Shown here one piece after another: positions 11,957 to 22,130 of a stretch of DNA of 64,000 nt. Numbering within the stretch: position 1 is the stretch's first letter; every line of letters starts with the position of its first letter. Below the pieces are notes generated by a model, which worked only from the letters and a program-made list of their open reading frames with translations, did not search any database and was not told the origin of the DNA. Source of the DNA: Siphonodentalium dalli (lineage: Eukaryota; Mollusca; Scaphopoda; Gadilida; Siphonodentaliidae); assembly GCA_032622095.1 (NCBI GenBank), contig CP136061.1, forward strand, positions 238,998,609 through 239,062,608, given 5' to 3'. The position numbers and the translations under genes are program-made.

Positions 11957-12888
11957 AATTATGAATATACAATATGGTAGTTTTTATCACGTACATACAT
12001 GTATTTTTACGAACAGAATACAGCACAAGTCATGTACATGTGTGACGTTTTAGATAGATCGGGATGTCACTTTGATGGATCGGCTGCAAGTAATTTCGTA
12101 CCCTAACCAGCTCGTACCATCCGAAAAAAGTCTACTCGTATCCGACTATGAGCCAAGTTGTAACCGCCATGCAGCTGAGTAAACTCGTAACCTCCCGAGT
12201 CATTTCTTACCCTCTGCTTTTATTTAGGCGAAATCACTTGTTCGTGATAAATCCTCCATTTGTCACCGGATGTCGCACTACTCCAGAAATTTGACGGTTG
12301 TCGATGTGGTCTGTATAATTTTGGAATCGGACCTGATAGGACTTAGATTCCGCGGAATCGTCCACCTTGTAACCGCCACCAAGCGATTTCGCTTATTGAC
12401 ATACACGCTCACACTCTGTACAAGAAAATCATAGTCAGAAATGGTAACACCCTCCAGATCATATTATACAGGCATATATAAAATATATTGGTTTCATGAA
12501 TGCACCACCTGAGAATTCCGTTAAAACAACAGTACTAGTCCTTCAAATTATTACAACAACTACGGCTTATCACTGAAGGTTTCACATTCACCACACCAAA
12601 AAGCCTCTAAATGCGGACCAAATATCTACTAATCTGATTAAATACACCACCGTTTCTCCCGCATGTTAGCTGTTATAGTATGCATTGTGTTCCTGTGGAC
12701 CAGCCATTGTTCATACCTAAATATCGAAAGCAATTGATGCAGCAATAAAAGTTACATACTGCAACAATGATAATACTGCGAATATACATCCGCGAAGTCT
12801 AACCGGTACGCCGGCAGCGAGTACGTATTTAATCAAAGTTACCATATAGCTCCAATGACATCGCCAGATCAGTATCGCATTATACACC
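11957..12888. other. ~930-bp segment present in copy B, absent from copy C
   Basis: Copy C reads 'aacgactctg' directly into 'cagtgggcgtaat' (~22000-22020). In copy B the same two phrases are 932 bp apart. No clear terminal repeat or target duplication is visible, so this could be an insertion in B or a clean deletion in C. Confidence 0.55.
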
Positions 12889-13782
12889 CAGTGGGCGTAA
12901 TCATCACTTGAATGCGGTTCGGTGTCACGTCACGTTCTCGGCCGTTATATATGTCCCGTTCTCGGAATTTCAACACAAAATGGAGCGTATTTCAAAGTAC
13001 GTATGTACAACCCAAAACACGTCCATATATAAACTGAAAAATGTATGTTTCAAAAGCCACCATTAACGCTGAATTGGGCATTGTCGCATGGTTTCGAGCA
13101 AAAAGACACTCAGGATCTATTATTTCGTTATTTCGTTAGAGAATCTGGATTCAGATTACTGATTAGTCCCTGTACGACTTGGTTCGGTAAACGAACAGAC
13201 CAGAATCAGTAAACGAACATACCGTAATCGTAATCAATCGTTATTTCGTCGTAATCCAGATTCAGATTCAGATTCCGATGACGGACTCAAACGTTCATAA
13301 TGTAAACAAACTGAGATTGCACCACCTCGGAGTTTAAAAACACAATAAAACATAAGAATCCGTCCCTTGTGTACAAATTATTGCAGAATATAAACGATAT
13401 ATATCAAAGAATTTTAAATGCGGAGACAAATTTGTGTTATCAAGTGTAAACAGGGAGAATATTACTGAAATTAGCCAGATAATAATGTTATTGATAGTAA
13501 CGCTGGGGGAGCACTTCGGTTGATGGTGAACTTGAAGGAAAACGTTGTCGATTTCATTGTCACTTTCATCATGTTCGTTTCATAATTCCATCCATAAAAT
13601 ACCGCCCGAACGCATGTCGATTTCAAATTTGGCGGATACGTCACCATTGACCGAATTCACGTGAACCTGCATGGATATGTCTTCTGCTTTGTTCGTTATT
13701 ATGTGTTCCTTCTTATTCAAGAAATAGTAGGATTATATGATATCGATGGATTATCAGATACACGTATGTACTATCAAGTCTT

Positions 13783-13786
13783 ATAG
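13783..13786. repeat. Left target-site duplication ATAG of the Gypsy element
   Basis: ATAG lies immediately before TGTAATAG, the start of the LTR. It matches ATAG at 20275-20278 directly after the final CA. The empty site 'cttatagcaattt' survives in copy B (9853-9867). Confidence 0.85.
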
Positions 13787-13908
13787 TGTAATAGTGTGGT
13801 ACTTTACGGTATTTTCAGTTGGATGTAATAGTGTGGTACTTTGCGGTATTTTCAGTTGGATGTAACAGTGTGGTACTTTACGGTATTTTCAGTATGAATA
13901 TTCAATGT
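13787..13908 (+). repeat. Truncated 5' LTR with three 37-bp tandem units
   Basis: Units start at 13787, 13824 and 13861 with TGTAATAGTGTGGTACTTT (TGTAACAG in the third). After 'ttttcagt' the sequence passes through 'atgaatatt' straight into pol-linker coding sequence. The 3' LTR continues at the same point with 'ttataaacagtatgaatatt'. The breakpoint therefore falls at the short shared phrases cagt and atgaatatt, consistent with deletion between small direct repeats. Confidence 0.8.
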
Positions 13909-14235
13909 TCTCTTGTGAATTACAATTTTTGTGATAAACAATTACTGGAAGTGTGTGTTTCAAACAATACTGATAAAACTATTTGCATATCACCAAATAG
14001 TATTGTTTGTGAACTGCAACCTGTTTCAGTTGATGATTTGAATAACATACCAGATGTTATTCCTAAAGGTTCTGAATTGGAGAAAATTGATCTAAGTTGT
14101 GATATTTTATCAAAGGATCAAACTGACATTGTACAAAGTTTATCAGTTGAATTTTCGAGTGTATTCTCACACAGTGACTTTGATATAGGATATTATCCAG
14201 GAGTGAAGCATCGCATTGATTTGACAGATGAAAAA

Positions 14236-15165
14236 TTCCATTCAAGCAACGACATAGACCGATTCCACCTGGCATGATTCAAGAAGTGAGAGATCACCTT
14301 CAGCAACTTTTGGCAGCAGGGGTTATTCGCCCTTATGCTTCCAACATGCTACTTGTGAGAAAGAAATCAGGTGAGCTTAGACTATATGTGGATTTCCGTG
14401 TTCTTAACAAACAGACTGTTAAAGATTCTTATTCACTTCCTCGTATGGAAGAATTGTTGGATCGTTTGGCTGGAAATTCATACTTTTCACTTCTAGATCT
14501 TCGTTCTTTGTTTTATCAAATTGAAATCCAAGAGGAACATAAATCACGTACAGCATTTAATGTCGGTAACCTTGGATTTTATGAGTTCAACCGATGGCTA
14601 TGGGTCTCTGTGGATCCCCTTCAGCATTTCAAAGAGTAATGGAGCAATGTTTGGACGGATTGAATTTAGACATCTGTAGTGTTTTTATTGATGACGTGAT
14701 AGTGTATTCTAACTCATTTGAAGACCATATTGATCATCTTAGAAGAGTGTTTCAGAAATTCTGAGAATGCGGAGTGAAGATGTCACCAAAGAAATGTAAG
14801 TTGCTGAAGCAAGAGGTAGTGTATGTTGGACATAAAGTGTCCAGAAATGGTGTTAGTCAGGATCCACCCAAGATTGAGAAGATAATGGAATGGCCTACAC
14901 CTTCCAATGGAGATGAACTCAGACGTTTTCTTGGTTTTGTATCTTATTACAGAAAATTCGTCCGACAGTTTTCTCAAATTGCTCGCCCATTATCGGATCT
15001 TTTACCACCGACCACAGAAGCCAAGAAAAAAGGTAAGAACAAATCTAAGCCTAGTGCATGGGTGTGGGGGGGGGGAGACCAGGACAAGTCTTTCAATCAG
15101 CTCAAAAAGTGTTTAGTTACACCTCCTGTACTTGGGTATCCAGATTATTCTAAAATTTTTGAATT
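14236..15165 (+). pseudogene. Reverse transcriptase domain of Gypsy pol
   Basis: The frame from ~14236 has LLVRKKSGELRLYVDFRVLN (template-grip region), LPRMEELLDRLAG and YFSLLDLRSLFYQIEI, where Gypsy RT usually has LDL.SGY.Q. So the motif around the first catalytic Asp is altered (RSLF in place of a SGY-like triplet). After a frameshift near 14590 the catalytic FIDD box is at 14684-14695, in another frame. A TGA at 14762 follows, then the thumb region (GHKVSRNGVS, FLGFVSYYRKFV) to about 15000. Disabled. Confidence 0.9.
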
Positions 15166-15530
15166 ACATACGGACGCTTCGCTTCATCTCATGGACTTGG
15201 TGCTGTACTGTACCAAGAATCTGAAGGTCACAATAGAGTCATTGCTTATGCCAGTCGAAGTTTAAATGCAGCAGAAAAGAACTACCCTGCACATAAGCTG
15301 GAATTTCTTAGTCCTAAGTGGGCAGTTACAGACAAATTCACAGATTACTTGTATGGCAACAGATTTGTGGTGTTTACTGACAATAATCCACTTACCTATG
15401 TTATTTCTACAGCAAAAGTGGAGGCAACTGCTCACCGATGGCTCGCAGCTCTCTCTGCATATGACTTCGAGATCTTTTATCGACCCGGCAAATCCAATGC
15501 AGATGGTATGTCGCGCCTTCCAAGCAAGCA
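15166..15530 (+). pseudogene. RNase H domain of Gypsy pol
   Basis: FELHTDASLH (from ~15157) carries the first catalytic Asp. A frameshift near 15190 moves the rest to another frame, where FVVFTDNNPLTYV (~15364-15400), HRWLAALSAYDFEI and YRPGKSNADGMSRLP (to ~15522) follow. This is the usual end of the Gypsy RNase H/connection region. EFLSPKWA shows a substitution in a normally hydrophobic stretch. Confidence 0.85.
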
Positions 15531-15839
15531 GGATATGGAGGACAACCACAAGATTTCAAGAGAATCTGTGAGGACCGTGTGCAAATCCATACAATGTCTG
15601 CAGCCTTATGTCCAGTCTTTGTGCTTCTCAGAGAATGTGATTGATGATCTTGATCAAGGTATGGAGTTAGATGATATGACACATATTGACTGGCGAAGAC
15701 TGCAGAACAAGGATGCATTGATTGGACCATGTATGACAGCAGTGAGAAGTGGTACTCGTCCAAAGAGAATTATGCCTTTTTTGGGAATTTCAATTCATTG
15801 AGGCTACAACGAGGTACACTGTTCCGTGGAACAACCATT

Positions 15840-16905
15840 GATGGTCAACTCAAACACCAGCTTGTGCTTCCTTCGTCTCAAGTGGAAGTGGAAATGGTTT
15901 TAAAACATCTTCATGATCATGTTGGCCATCCCGGACGAGACAGAACAGTAAGTCTGATTAAAGATAGGTTTTATTGGACTGGAACTGATTCAATGGTGGA
16001 AAGATACATTCGAAATTGTGACAGATGTGTAAGACGCAAGTCGTCAATGCATGTAAAAGCTCCACTTGTTTCAATTACAACTTCTCAGCCAATGGAACTG
16101 TTATGCAGATTTTCTGAGTCTTGAACATGCAAGGGAGGATACCAATACATTCTTGTAGTTATGGATCATTTTACCAAATACGCTCAGTCATTTCCGTGCA
16201 AAAATCAGACCGCCAAGGCAACAGCAGATGTGTTATTTAACAATTTCATTTCTCATTATTACTTTCCCTCCAGATTACACTCAGATCAGGGCCCTTGTTT
16301 TGAGTCTAACTTAATCAAGGAGTTATGTCGTCTGTGTGGAATCGAAAAGTCGAGAACGACTCCTTATCATCCTATGGGGAATGGAATAACTGAGAGATTT
16401 AATCGCACTCTGCTGGGGATGCTTGGAATTCTGAATCCTGAACAAAAACAGGATTGGAAACGCCATGTTGCACCTTTAGTGCATGCCTACAACGTTACGC
16501 GACACGAAACTACAGGATATTCTCCTTTTTTCTTGATGTTCGGTCGCCATCCGAGGTTTCCTGTGGATGTTATGTTTGGTTTGAATACTGATGTTAATTG
16601 TGATTCTTCTGTAGAGGAGTATGTTTCAGATTTACGTGAGAAATTTTCAGCAGCATATGCCACTGTGTCGAAGGCTACAGGGAAGGCACAACAGCATCAT
16701 CAACATAACTTCAACAAGAAGGCCAGTGGTGCTCTTGTCAATCCAGGAGATCGAGTTTTGGTCAAAACACTTGCATTCGATGGACGCCACAAAATTGCAG
16801 ATCGTTTCAACAAAGAAATCTACACTGTGATTGAACAGCCTAATGATGATATACCTGTGTTTGTAGTTCAAGCGATGCTGGGAAAGTTCGGACACTGCAC
16901 AGGAA
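15840..16905 (+). pseudogene. Integrase domain of Gypsy pol
   Basis: An HHCC zinc finger (HDHVGHPGR ... NCDRCVRRKSS, about 15913-16045) is followed, after an in-frame TGA at 16122, by the catalytic core. This has VVMDHFTKYAQ (first Asp), LHSDQGPCFES (second Asp) and GNGITERFNRTLLG (Glu), so the DD(35)E triad is intact. The C-terminal part (PGDRVLVKTLAFDGRHKIAD) resembles the usual integrase tail. After a frameshift near 16880, HRNHLLPVSSLP follows, as in many Gypsy elements. Confidence 0.9.
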
Positions 16906-17422
16906 CCATTTGTTGCCAGTAAGCAGTCTACCTCTTGAAGATGTAGAGATACCTAGCACAGGGGATGCTCTTGATGATTGTTCAGCCTTACAGAGCAATG
17001 ATGTTCCTGATATTGGTCCGACAATCGCTGACAAAGAACCTGATGAGGACTTGGACATGTTCGTTTTTTCGCATATGGATGTGGAGCATAATGATGGGGT
17101 AAGTGAAGAGTTAAACCCACAGGGTGATCCAGATAGTCACCAAGGGGTAGATACTCCTGTTGATTCAACCAGACAGGTTGAACTTGAAAGCGTTCCGGAA
17201 CATGGTAATGTTACTGAGACAACTGAGGTTGCACCTGTAACGGTATATTTATCTTCTTCTGAAACTGAAGAGATAGTGCTTCCAGTACCTCGGTTAAGGA
17301 GGTCATTGAGAGAGCATAAACCCCCAAGTTATTTGTCAGAGTATCAGGTTAACATACAATCAACAAATACAAATCCTGGAAATGTTTCAACAAGCTATGA
17401 AGTGTTCAAATGGTTGGTGTAA

Positions 17423-18133
17423 ACAGTATTTATTCCATATTAGTCATTATATATTACAAAAACAAGACAAATATTAACAGTGATGATATGAAAGGGATTC
17501 GACAACAAGCTTTAAGCTTTTGGTAGTCATTTCCGATTGGCTTATGACAAGGTCCGTCCTGTGAGAGTGATTTTAAAACACTTCAAGTTGTTTCAAGTAA
17601 ATGTGGGCTTCAGGTTTAAAATTGTTGACGTTTTATCGCGTATACTTGTCTACTCACAGGGTGGGCCGGTTCGATAGGTGTTTCAAGATAAGGTAGTTTC
17701 ATATGGAATAATTTGGGTTATGTGGGAGTATGTTGGAAGGGTATGGTGGTTTTCAGATGAATATAAAGTAGTTTTATATGGAAAAATTTTGGTTATGTGA
17801 GAATAGTTTAGGGGATTAAGGTGGATGTCGGATATGATAAGGGAGGTGAGGGGTGAAATTATGATATATCTTGTTGGCAGTATAGGGGATTTTGACGAGT
17901 GTGGATAATCTGTTGTCATATTATGCACTGGTTGGGAATCTGACCTTGCTTCTGATCCAACGTCACATCATAAGGGGACTCGCTTGTATTGTTTATTCTT
18001 CTAAACCGTATAACATACCGTGATAACGCAACAGTGTCAAATTTGTAATCAATTATCGTATGTTATAGCTGACTAACATTAGTGTGTTTAATATCAATGA
18101 GTGTGTGACTCAGCGGAGAATTGTTTGTTGCCA
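17423..18133. other. Non-coding stretch between pol and the LINE fragment
   Basis: It contains two imperfect direct repeats at 17690 and 17764 (GTAGTTTCATATGGAA versus GTAGTTTTATATGGAA, ~74 bp apart). No env-like frame is present. Part of it may be the 3' untranslated end of the antisense LINE. Confidence 0.5.
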
Positions 18134-18960
18134 TCATATAAAACGTTTGGTACGAATGATAAATTTTTGGACTTCTGTGAAAATTGTTAAGTTGTCTTCC
18201 AATGAAATTTTAGTGGATCCACACAAGAGTGCCCTCGGATGTAACAATACACAGATTAGAAATTGATGATAAGAGTGAGCGACGTTGGGAGCGGTATCTA
18301 ACACATTCAAGTAAATAGTGTTCTGTGTCCTCAATTTCACCACAGACACACCTGGGATGATCGGAGATAAAGTTAGAATAAGTATGGTAATTTAGGTGGC
18401 TACAATGTAATCTTAGTCGGGCGTGCAGTATTTGGGCTTCGCGGGTATATGCATAGTAAAACCATCTGTGGGTCTTCTTCATATTCAAGTCGAGAGACCT
18501 CGTGAATGCTGAAAGGGAATCCATTTTAATAATAGTTTTGTCGAGATTATTCCATAGGGACGTCATTGATGCAAGAAATGATCTTCTGTGATATTCATAG
18601 TCAAAATCAGGGATTTTGAAGTGATTGCTTTGTCTAGTTTCACGCCTAGATAGTTGTCCGTGAGTCGGGGGTACTAGTCTTCTAAGATAAGTCGGTGACT
18701 GGCCATTTACCATTTTATAAAACACTTTTAATTTGTGTTTTTCACGACGTGATTTCAAGGTTTCCCAACCAGTTTAGAAGTGTAGAATTACCGACAGATC
18801 TGGTGGCCCCTGTCACAATTCGGGCTGCTTCGTATTGTACGTTTTCAATTTTATCAGAGTATTGTCTGAAGACCCAGGGTTGCCATCGACCATCCTGATG
18901 AGTATGTATAACATCATTACAAAGGTGTGTAAAATTGTAATAGTATGAGGTATAGTGGGA
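18134..18960 (-). pseudogene. LINE reverse transcriptase, C-terminal part, antisense
   Basis: The minus strand encodes the region after the RT core of a non-LTR retrotransposon. In order: IENVQYEAARIVTGATRSVG (~18850-18790), a frameshift near 18760, VFYKMVNGQSPTYL, SLWNNLDKTIIKMD, REAQILHARLRLHCSHLNYH, the Cys/His cluster CVCGEIEDTEHYLLEC (~18350-18300), then after another frameshift LTIFTEVQKFIIRTKRF and a stop near 18134. It lacks the endonuclease and catalytic RT and is a 5'-truncated copy. It lies between Gypsy pol and the 3' LTR, so it probably inserted into the Gypsy element. The clade is not assigned. Confidence 0.88.
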
Positions 18961-19330
18961 TATTTTGTGTAAATATTGTTTTTAATATTGTAGTCATGTC
19001 ATATATTGATTGTATAAGAACGTTGACAAAAAAACATCAAAAAACAAAAATAGTTCATTAGAAATGTTGATTAGTCTTTTGTTATAAATACATTTGTCTG
19101 AGGATTAATTGTATCTTCATGTGATTTATATTTTCTGTGAGTGATTTAACAGATATGTATTCTGAGCTATTGGATATGTTATGGCGGGTTTCTTTTGTTA
19201 TTCCACCCACAGTCAGCATGGACAATCCGAGCTGAACTGCATGTTCTGTGAGAGACTCTTTGTGATATAGCCAATAGCTACAGCAGTTACTGTTAAGTCA
19301 GAAATGACAAGAATGTCATTTTTTTACATC
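18961..19330. other. Non-coding Gypsy 3' region
   Basis: AT-rich, with an A-rich patch at 19026-19050 (aaaaaaacatcaaaaaac). It leads to the polypurine tract. No gene is visible. Confidence 0.5.
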
Positions 19331-19341
19331 AGGGGGGAGGA
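19331..19341 (+). promoter_or_regulatory. Polypurine tract of the Gypsy element
   Basis: AGGGGGGAGGA lies directly before TGTAATAG, the LTR start. It is the expected primer site for plus-strand DNA synthesis. Its position independently fixes the left edge of the 3' LTR. Confidence 0.85.
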
Positions 19342-20274
19342 TGTAATAGTGTGGTACTTTACGGTATTTTCAGTTGGATGTAATAGTGTGGTACTTTACG
19401 GTATTTTCAGTTGGCTGTAACAGTGTGGTACTTTACGGTATTTTCAGTTTATAAACAGTATGAATATTAATCGACAACACAGGGTTAACTCATTGCAATA
19501 TTTCTATTGTATTCATTATTTGATACTAACACGCACATGCGCAGTTTGTATTGGTTGTCCTATTTCCTTATTTGGCTATCCAATCACGTCGTGAATATTG
19601 AGTGAGTTGATTGTTACTCATGCTTCATTTTTTCCCGCCCTGCACTAATTTGTTCTCTTTCTCAAATTGTCATCGTCCATGGCGGATGCTCGTGTAGCTA
19701 GCTGTATCTAAATTCAGTACATTGTGGTAAAACGTGGCTTTGTCGGACTGACAGGTAAATATCAATTTTATAGTTTACATATGCTTTTACTATTGTTGCT
19801 ACCCAGCAATTTTATATCCCTTATAATTTATTTAAAACGCTGAAACCAGTAAATTGTATTCCGTGATAAACTGTTTTATCAAAGTCTCTAATTTAATGAA
19901 ACATTGTAATAAAACCCCATTTTTATATAATATCGCCATGTGATTGTAAATGGCTACATTTTTGTAAAGCCTGTGGATTTTTTGATTTGATATAAAATCC
20001 TTTTATGTAATTTTAGTCAGTGGATAATTTGGAAATAGTTTGCATAATTTCGATGCTAAAGTATAACTTTAATCTGATACAAACTAATGATAATTCTAAT
20101 ATATGTTGTTCAATTTCTTTTACAGGGCTACGATTTATTGATTCATCACTTCATCTATCCATCTATACATCGATAATAGAGAATATTTGCATTCATACTG
20201 GACTTCTGTTTTGTGAACCCAACCACCCCGAGATACCAAACTACGAGTACATGTATATACTACGGTCTAGTTCA
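19342..20274 (+). repeat. 3' LTR, 933 bp, TG...CA
   Basis: It starts TGTAATAG with three 37-bp tandem units (19342, 19379, 19416), matching the 5' remnant. It ends GGTCTAGTTCA followed by the ATAG duplication. CCAAT at 19580 and a pyrimidine-rich stretch before 'atggcgg' (~19680) are typical of LTR promoters but unproven. The long LTR contains a possible intron. Confidence 0.85.
19755..20125 (+). promoter_or_regulatory. Possible intron inside the LTR
   Basis: ACAG|GTAAAT at 19751-19760 fits a 5' splice site. TTTCTTTTACAG|GG ending at 20125 fits a 3' splice site with a pyrimidine tract. The 371 bp between are AT-rich. If transcription starts near 19680, this would be a leader intron. This is inference only. 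Confidence 0.3.
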
Positions 20275-20278
20275 ATAG
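20275..20278. repeat. Right target-site duplication ATAG of the Gypsy element
   Basis: ATAG after the terminal CA. Host sequence resumes with 'caatttcat', exactly as in composite copy B. Confidence 0.85.
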
Positions 20279-20504
20279 CAATTTCATATTTAAAATGTTT
20301 TGTTTCGTTTAATGCAGTCGTTTTGAACAATAGTGTCTGTACATTAGCTGGAAAATAAGCTTTGCCCATGAAGCCACAGTTGTGAACGTGCACGTGAACT
20401 GCATCTCCCAATCGCACAAACAAAATGTAAAGCTTATTCTAGGATCTCAGGACTATATAGTGGAAATGTCAGTCAAATTATTGATTAAGTACGTACAAGT
20501 TCTA

Positions 20505-21200
20505 GGGGCGTGGCTAGAGGTTTCACATGGGAGTGCTCCATCAAATTTCCGGCCAACTGCACCCCACTTGAACTAACATCAAACTCACAGGTTCGCATAA
20601 TTCCATTCCCACCCCCTTGGAAATATCCAACCTGACACACCCTAAGATTGGAATATTACCAACTTTTACTGGTTGAAAAATCAAACAATGAGAACAATTC
20701 CAACCTATGTATGGTGTCAAATTAATGTCCAACTAATGTTGTGTCAGGCATGGAATTTCCAACTGCTGGAAATGTACAAAAGTTTAGTTTAAACATATGT
20801 ATTTGTCAATTTAGATAACACACGATATATAACACATACATTTGTTTATGCAGACAATGGGATTGGAGGACAAATGCTGACTCACTTAAGGGTACTCCCC
20901 TCCTATATGTTATTATACTGAAAAATAATAATTAGTAATGGCAAAGCAACATGACTACCAAAACAAGTTGAACATATATACAGATCACCGGTCACCCCCT
21001 CCCCCAAGTTAGTCAAAAGTTTGTATATGTATTTGTTTAAATCGGGTTTGTTGCGTTTGATGCCTTGTGCGTATCATTAGTTAGTCAAAAGAATCTTGAC
21101 TTTCCTCACGTATGAATGACTGTACAGCTAAGAAAATTGTACCAAAGTTCGGGGGGGGGGGTCGATACACCCCAAGCAACCCCTGTCGCCATGCCCCTGT
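20505..21200 (+). mobile_element. GGGACGTGGC element in copy C
   Basis: It begins taggggcgtggctagagg and ends gccatgcccctg. The internal text matches the copies at 7833 and 10137, including 'ggaaatatccaacctgacac' and a poly-G run at 21150-21160. Confidence 0.6.
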
Positions 21201-21445
21201 ACAACTGACAAGTTTTGTGTGTTCTCCACAACGTCTTCGGAATTTGATTCAGGAGATGTTAGAGCTGTTAGAAATGCTTGCCCTCATCAATAAACACACT
21301 TTAACTTGAAAAAAGATGCGATTTAGCCGGATTAGCAGCTAATTAGGTGCCATGTATATACACATAGAAGAAAAGCATGACTTTCACAACAAACATGAAC
21401 ATTATAAATATAAGATACAAATGATACTTTTGTCAAATACATGAG

Positions 21446-21856
21446 TAAATGAAATGAAGTGGAAAGAAGTGCCAGTGAAAAGAAATAAGTTTATTCTACA
21501 TGTATATCTGAATCTATACATAAACGTAGGGAAGAGATACACCATCATTATTTATAAACATTAATTTGTTCTTCATGCCTATACACAATTACACAATGCC
21601 ATTACCTGACGTACATATACCCACCCTCGGCTACATGGAACGACAGTAACATATGGATTAAGGATAGTATATCGTACGACACAATATTATATAAATCAGA
21701 CAGTCACTCTCTCGCTGGGTGGGATGGATAAAAACTGATTCCCGGAAACGACTCACATAAGCACAAACGCTTAATGTCGAATCCGGTCCATGATGTTATA
21801 TTCTGATATGTTGTAATTTGTGTTGTATTGTTCATGGAATAAATACTGTTTAAACC
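21446..21856 (+). mobile_element. Retroposed 3' fragment with 11-12-bp target duplication
   Basis: CAAATACATGAG occurs at 21434-21445 and again at 21856-21867, flanking ~410 bp that copies A and B lack. Copy A reads the phrase once, followed by ccatgtttgacg. The insert ends GGAATAAATACTGTTTAAAC, that is a polyadenylation signal close to the junction. The long duplication is typical of target-primed LINE or SINE insertion rather than a DNA transposon. No coding frame; probably a heavily 5'-truncated LINE or a SINE. Confidence 0.8.
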
Positions 21857-22130
21857 AAATACATGAGCCATGTTTGACGCTGGGAGAACATTAAACATAG
21901 TATCGGAGTCCACGTGGATGTCGAAATCTGACCTAGAATCGGGAATTAGCCCCGCCCCCGTAATCGGATTCGGATTCTGAATCCAGATTCTCACGAAATA
22001 ACGACTCTGCAGTGGGCGTAATAATCACTTGAATGCGATTCGGTTCCACGTCACGTTCTCAGCCGTTATATATGTCCCGTTCTCGGAATTTCAACACAAA
22101 ATGGAGCGTATTTCAAAGTAATTCTATTAT

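Larger units (their letters stand above)
9359..13000 (+). repeat. Composite repeat copy B
   Basis: It matches copy A from 9359 ('ctcaaatgttcgtaatg'), then the GGGACGTGGC insert (10137-10820), the AATAAA/A-run block (10828-11079), the 'gacgctgggagaac' block (11818-11956) and the 'acacaaaatggagcg' block (to 13000). It is interrupted by an antisense LINE end (11080-11817). It also has a ~930-bp segment (11957-12888) not found in copy C. Confidence 0.8.
13905..17422 (+). pseudogene. pol: Gypsy pol pseudogene (RT-RNase H-integrase)
   Basis: The remnant polyprotein begins in the linker before RT and runs to a basic tail (SLREHKPPSYLSEY near 17308-17349), just before a stop at 17420-17422. Changes of frame are seen near 14235, 14590, 15190, 15780 and 16880. 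In-frame stops lie at 14762-14764 and 16122-16124. All parts keep clear similarity to Ty3/Gypsy pol, so the decay is moderate. The protease that would precede RT is absent because of the 5' deletion. There is no start codon of its own; the ATG at 13894 is fortuitous. Confidence 0.9.
13787..20274 (+). mobile_element. Gypsy-type LTR retrotransposon, decayed, 6.5 kb
   Basis: The element starts TGTAATAG and ends GTTCA, bounded by ATAG duplications. In order it holds a truncated 5' LTR (three 37-bp units), a pol remnant with RT, RNase H and integrase, an antisense LINE fragment, a polypurine tract and a full 933-bp 3' LTR. The primer-binding site, gag, protease and most of the 5' LTR are missing. 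Pol has at least five frameshifts and two internal stops. No env-like frame follows integrase. Domain order RT-RH-IN is that of Ty3/Gypsy elements. It cannot move by itself. Confidence 0.92.
13120..22120 (+). repeat. Composite repeat copy C (split by retroelements)
   Basis: Copy-C sequence runs from 13120 to 13786, resumes at 20279 after the Gypsy element, and ends near 22120 with 'caaaatggagcgtatttc' against the 35-bp satellite. The two halves rejoin exactly: ...agtcttatag / caatttcat... matches 9851-9870 in copy B. It also holds the GGGACGTGGC insert and a retroposed tail with a target duplication. Confidence 0.8.

Noticed and set aside
13819-17422. Complete retroviral genome with env
   Set aside because: Only pol domains are present, in broken frames. 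No envelope-like frame follows integrase, and gag and protease are missing.
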